From an uncultured Shinella sp. (GTDB lineage: Bacteria > Pseudomonadota > Alphaproteobacteria > Rhizobiales > Rhizobiaceae): DNA of 9,040 nt. A program made the position numbers and the translations under genes. The first letter of the stretch is position 1, and each line of letters opens with the position of its first letter. Location: the NCBI GenBank assembly GCA_946886325.1, contig CAMPIK010000074.1, positions 1-9,040 on the forward strand, in the 5' to 3' direction. Below the pieces are notes generated by a model. That model had not been told where the DNA came from and searched no databases. It was given only the letters and a program-made list of their open reading frames with translations. This document shows positions 6,305 through 9,040 of this stretch, piece after piece.

Positions 6305-9040
6305 CTACTTCTTCATCTGTTCCTTGAGAGCGGCGAGTTTCGCGAAGGGCGAATCCGGGTCGATCGGCTTTTCCTTGCGGGGTGGCCGGGCCTCGAACTT
6401 GCCCTGCGACGGTTTGCCGCCGCGCTCGTTACGATCGTTTCTCTCCGGCCGGTTGCCGCCTTGCGGCTTTCCGTCGCGGTGGCGGTTGTCACGGCCGCGC
6501 GCCTGGTCGGGGCGCTCGCTGCGCTCCGGCTTGCCTTCGCGCCGTTCACCCTGCTGCTGGCCCGGTTGCTGGCCGCCGCGGTTGTTGCGATCGCCCCGCC
6601 GCTCGCCGCCGTGATGGTCCTTCTGGCGCTCGCCGCGCTGGCCATGACGCTGCTGGTTGTCGCTGCGCGAACCCGGACGCCAGAGCAGAACGGGCTTCGG
6701 CTCGACCGGTTCGGCCGGCTCGGCAGATGCGGCATCGGCTGCAGCTTCAGCCGGCGCTGCCGCTTCCTCGCCTGACTGCTCCGCTGCGGGCTCGCCGCCT
6801 GCAGTGGCTTCCTCAACGGTTGCCGTCTCGGCGGACGCCACGGCTTCGTCGGCAGACGCTACGGGCTCTTCGGCAGCAGCGGTCTCGGCCACGCTGTCGT
6901 CAGCCGCTTCGCTTGCCGCAGCAGCCGTCTCGCCTGCCGTATCGGCCGGCTCAGCATGGGCCGGCTCTGCATCGTCGGTCGATGCCGGTGCGGTCTCGGC
7001 GGCCGGGGTCTGGCCGCCCTGGCTGGCGAGGAAGGCCGCGGCCTCTTCGGCCTTGACGCTGTCGGCCCTATAGCCGAGGCCCTTCAGGATTTCTTCCATG
7101 TCATCCGGCGTTGCGCCGAGGATCGACAGCATGGCGGTGGTGGCCGTGAAGCGGCGGCCGTCATAGGCGCCGTCCGGCCGCGGCGTCGTGCCCGGCTTCC
7201 ACTGCAGGAGCGGCCGGATGAGATCGGCAAGGCGCTCCAGAATGTCGATGCGCACGGCGCGCTTGCCGAGGAAACGGAAGCCGGCCAGCTTGTAGAAGGT
7301 GCGCTCGAACGTCGGATCGGTGACGACGGAGGTGCGGCCGGCGGCGAGCACGGGAATGAGATCGCCATAGCCCGGCTTGTCGAGCCCGTCATTCTTCAGC
7401 GCCCAGAGCAGCGTGATGAGTTCGGCAGGTGCCGGCTTCAGCAGCGCCGGCATGAAGATGTGATAGGCGCCGAAGCGGATGCCGTGCTTGCGGATGGAGG
7501 CGCGGGCATCCTGGTCGAGCGACTTGACGTCCTCAGCCACGTCGCGGCGGAAGAGCACGCCGAGGTTTTCCACGACCTGGAACGCGAGGCCCTTGGCCAG
7601 GCCTTCAAGGTCTTCGGCGCGCGACAGGTCGTCGAGCGGCTTCAGAACGGTCGCGATATGGTGGTTGACGAAGCGCTCGATGCGGGCGGCGACGTGGTCG
7701 CGCGCAATACCCGTGAGCTGCTCGTCCGCCAGAAGGATGACGCGCGGCCGCATGACATGGTCGCTCGCCGCGAGGCGGGCAACGGGGTCGCCGAGCCAGC
7801 GCACGGTGCCATCGGAGCCGAGCGCGAGATCGGCATTGCCGGCGGCGTGCAGGCGTGCGGCACGGGCTTCGAATTCCAGCGCGAGCGCCTTCTGCGCGGC
7901 AGCCTGAACGGCCTTCGCGTCCGGGCCTTCGGTGCCCGAGACGAGCGAGAACCGGAAACCGGCCAACTGCCCGACATGATGTCCTTCCACGAAGACATCG
8001 CCATTCACACTGATTTCGGCTTCCAGCATCGCATTCTCTCTCAGGCGCTTCATGAGCACAGATGTCCTGCGGTCAACGAAGCGTTTCGTCAACCTTTCAT
8101 GCAGTGCATCCGACAGTCGGTCTTCAATTTCCCGCGTCTTTTCCTGCCAGTGTGTCGGATCGGCCAACCAGCCGGGCCGATTTGACACATAGGTCCAGGT
8201 CCTTATCTGCGCGATTCGCGCCGAAAGCGTGTCGATCTCGCCGTCCGTCCGATCGGCCCGGCGCACCTGCTCGGACATGAAGTCCTCGTTGACGGTGCCG
8301 CGGCGGACAAGGTCCGCATAGAGCGTCGAAATCAGGTCGGCATGCTGGGCGGGCGCGATGCGGCGATAGTCGGGCAGCGCGCAGGCCTCCCAGAGCTTTT
8401 CCACCCGTTCTGCCGTGGTGGCGAGCCCGGTCACCTCCGGATAGCGCGACAGGTGGTCGAGCGCTTGCTGGTCGATCGCCGGCAGTGCCCGGGTAAGGCC
8501 GTTGATGGCCGGCGGCGCGTCGAGGCTTGCCTTCAGCGCGGCGATCGAGGCGAAATCGAGCTGTTTCGAGCGCCATTGCAGCACCCGGACCGGATCGAAT
8601 TCGTGGGATTCGATGCGCTGGACGAGTTCCTCGTCGAAGGGTGCGACGCGGCTGGTGACGCCGAAGGTGCCGTCGCGCAGATGGCGGCCGGCGCGGCCGG
8701 CGATCTGGCCGAGTTCGCCGGGATTGAGGTTCCGGTACTGGTAGCCGTCGAACTTGCGGTCCTGCGCGAAGGCGACATGGTCGACGTCGAGATTGAGCCC
8801 CATGCCGATGGCGTCGGTCGCCACCAGATATTCGACGTCGCCCTCCTGGTAGAGGCCGACCTGGGCGTTGCGGGTGCGCGGCGACAGCGCGCCGAGCACG
8901 ACGGCGGCGCCGCCGCGCTGGCGCCGGATCAGTTCGGCGATCGCATAGACCTCGTCGGCCGAGAAGGCGACGATGGCCGAGCGCTGCGGCAGGCGGGTGA
9001 TTTTCTTCGAGCCGGCATAAAAGAGCTGCGACAGGCGCGG
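6305..9040 (-). CDS. SUV3-like DEAD/DEAH-type helicase (5' part missing), with long disordered tail
   Basis: The frame is open to the window edge, giving 911 visible residues; the GTG at 8899 is internal. The second RecA-like domain is present: motif V VATDAIGMGLN at 73-83 and motif VI QIAGRAGR at 112-119. The first domain, with Walker A and DEAD/DEAH boxes, lies outside the window. The segment after it (LWEACALPDYRRI) resembles the SUV3 C-terminal region, and the later part (to about residue 675) I know only as conserved in alphaproteobacterial homologues. The last 240 residues look disordered: an Ala/Glu/Pro/Thr-rich acidic stretch (7010 to about 6690), a short LLWRPG motif (6672-6689), a basic Arg/Gly/Gln/Asn-rich stretch, and a compact ending PFAKLAALKEQMKK. 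It probably unwinds RNA, or RNA:DNA, in decay or ribosome processing. It is the first visible gene of an operon with the S4 protein. Confidence 0.88.
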   Translation of the reverse strand, partial: PRLSQLFYAGSKKITRLPQRSAIVAFSADEVYAIAELIRRQRGGAAVVLGALSPRTRNAQVGLYQEGDVEYLVATDAIGMGLNLDVDHVAFAQDRKFDGYQYRNLNPGELGQIAGRAGRHLRDGTFGVTSRVAPFDEELVQRIESHEFDPVRVLQWRSKQLDFASIAALKASLDAPPAINGLTRALPAIDQQALDHLSRYPEVTGLATTAERVEKLWEACALPDYRRIAPAQHADLISTLYADLVRRGTVNEDFMSEQVRRADRTDGEIDTLSARIAQIRTWTYVSNRPGWLADPTHWQEKTREIEDRLSDALHERLTKRFVDRRTSVLMKRLRENAMLEAEISVNGDVFVEGHHVGQLAGFRFSLVSGTEGPDAKAVQAAAQKALALEFEARAARLHAAGNADLALGSDGTVRWLGDPVARLAASDHVMRPRVILLADEQLTGIARDHVAARIERFVNHHIATVLKPLDDLSRAEDLEGLAKGLAFQVVENLGVLFRRDVAEDVKSLDQDARASIRKHGIRFGAYHIFMPALLKPAPAELITLLWALKNDGLDKPGYGDLIPVLAAGRTSVVTDPTFERTFYKLAGFRFLGKRAVRIDILERLADLIRPLLQWKPGTTPRPDGAYDGRRFTATTAMLSILGATPDDMEEILKGLGYRADSVKAEEAAAFLASQGGQTPAAETAPASTDDAEPAHAEPADTAGETAAAASEAADDSVAETAAAEEPVASADEAVASAETATVEEATAGGEPAAEQSGEEAAAPAEAAADAASAEPAEPVEPKPVLLWRPGSRSDNQQRHGQRGERQKDHHGGERRGDRNNRGGQQPGQQQGERREGKPERSERPDQARGRDNRHRDGKPQGGNRPERNDRNERGGKPSQGKFEARPPRKEKPIDPDSPFAKLAALKEQMKK

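Noticed and set aside
6956..8185. 409-codon plus-strand frame over the helicase
   Set aside because: The helicase frame is continuous on the other strand with clear motifs; this frame has no recognisable family or good ribosome-binding site.

Overview
The window is GC-rich chromosomal DNA that looks like Alphaproteobacteria, order Hyphomicrobiales, and most likely family Rhizobiaceae (Rhizobium/Agrobacterium/Sinorhizobium/Shinella type). The grounds are protein recognition: a RpoH2-type heat-shock sigma factor, a CarD/CdnL regulator next to a seven-iron ferredoxin, an S4-domain protein coupled to a SUV3-like helicase, and an EcfG/RpoE2-type promoter (GGAAC-N16-CGTT) in front of rpoH. No mobile element, tRNA, rRNA, CRISPR array or phage gene was seen. 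This is an ordinary core-genome region, and no new multi-gene system is apparent.

Left part, plus strand (1-3225): the 3' part of thiP and all of thiQ form the end of a thiamine/thiamine-pyrophosphate ABC importer operon with an 8-bp gene overlap. A hairpin lies directly after the thiQ stop. A 326-bp non-coding stretch leads to a secreted lipoprotein-type M48 metalloprotease with a C-terminal LysM-like segment. That gene converges with rpoH across a 42-bp gap.

Right part, minus strand (9040 down to 3268), in transcription order: a SUV3-like RNA/DNA helicase (5' end outside the window) with a long disordered tail; an Hsp15-like S4 RNA-binding protein starting 1 nt after the helicase stop; FdxA; CarD, preceded by a 380-bp spacer with a putative promoter and a 16-bp palindrome; and rpoH. 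A strong intrinsic terminator ends carD. The EcfG-type promoter of rpoH begins 4 bp beyond its T-tract, so carD and rpoH are separate transcription units.

The common theme on the minus strand is transcription and RNA metabolism under stress. The general stress response (EcfG) probably feeds into RpoH2, CarD acts on RNA polymerase at promoters, and the helicase/S4 pair acts on RNA or ribosomes. The most interesting signals are regulatory: the rpoH promoter, a possible Shine-Dalgarno-masking hairpin in the rpoH leader, the palindrome in the carD leader, and repeats upstream of fdxA. The bipartite low-complexity tail of the helicase also stands out.
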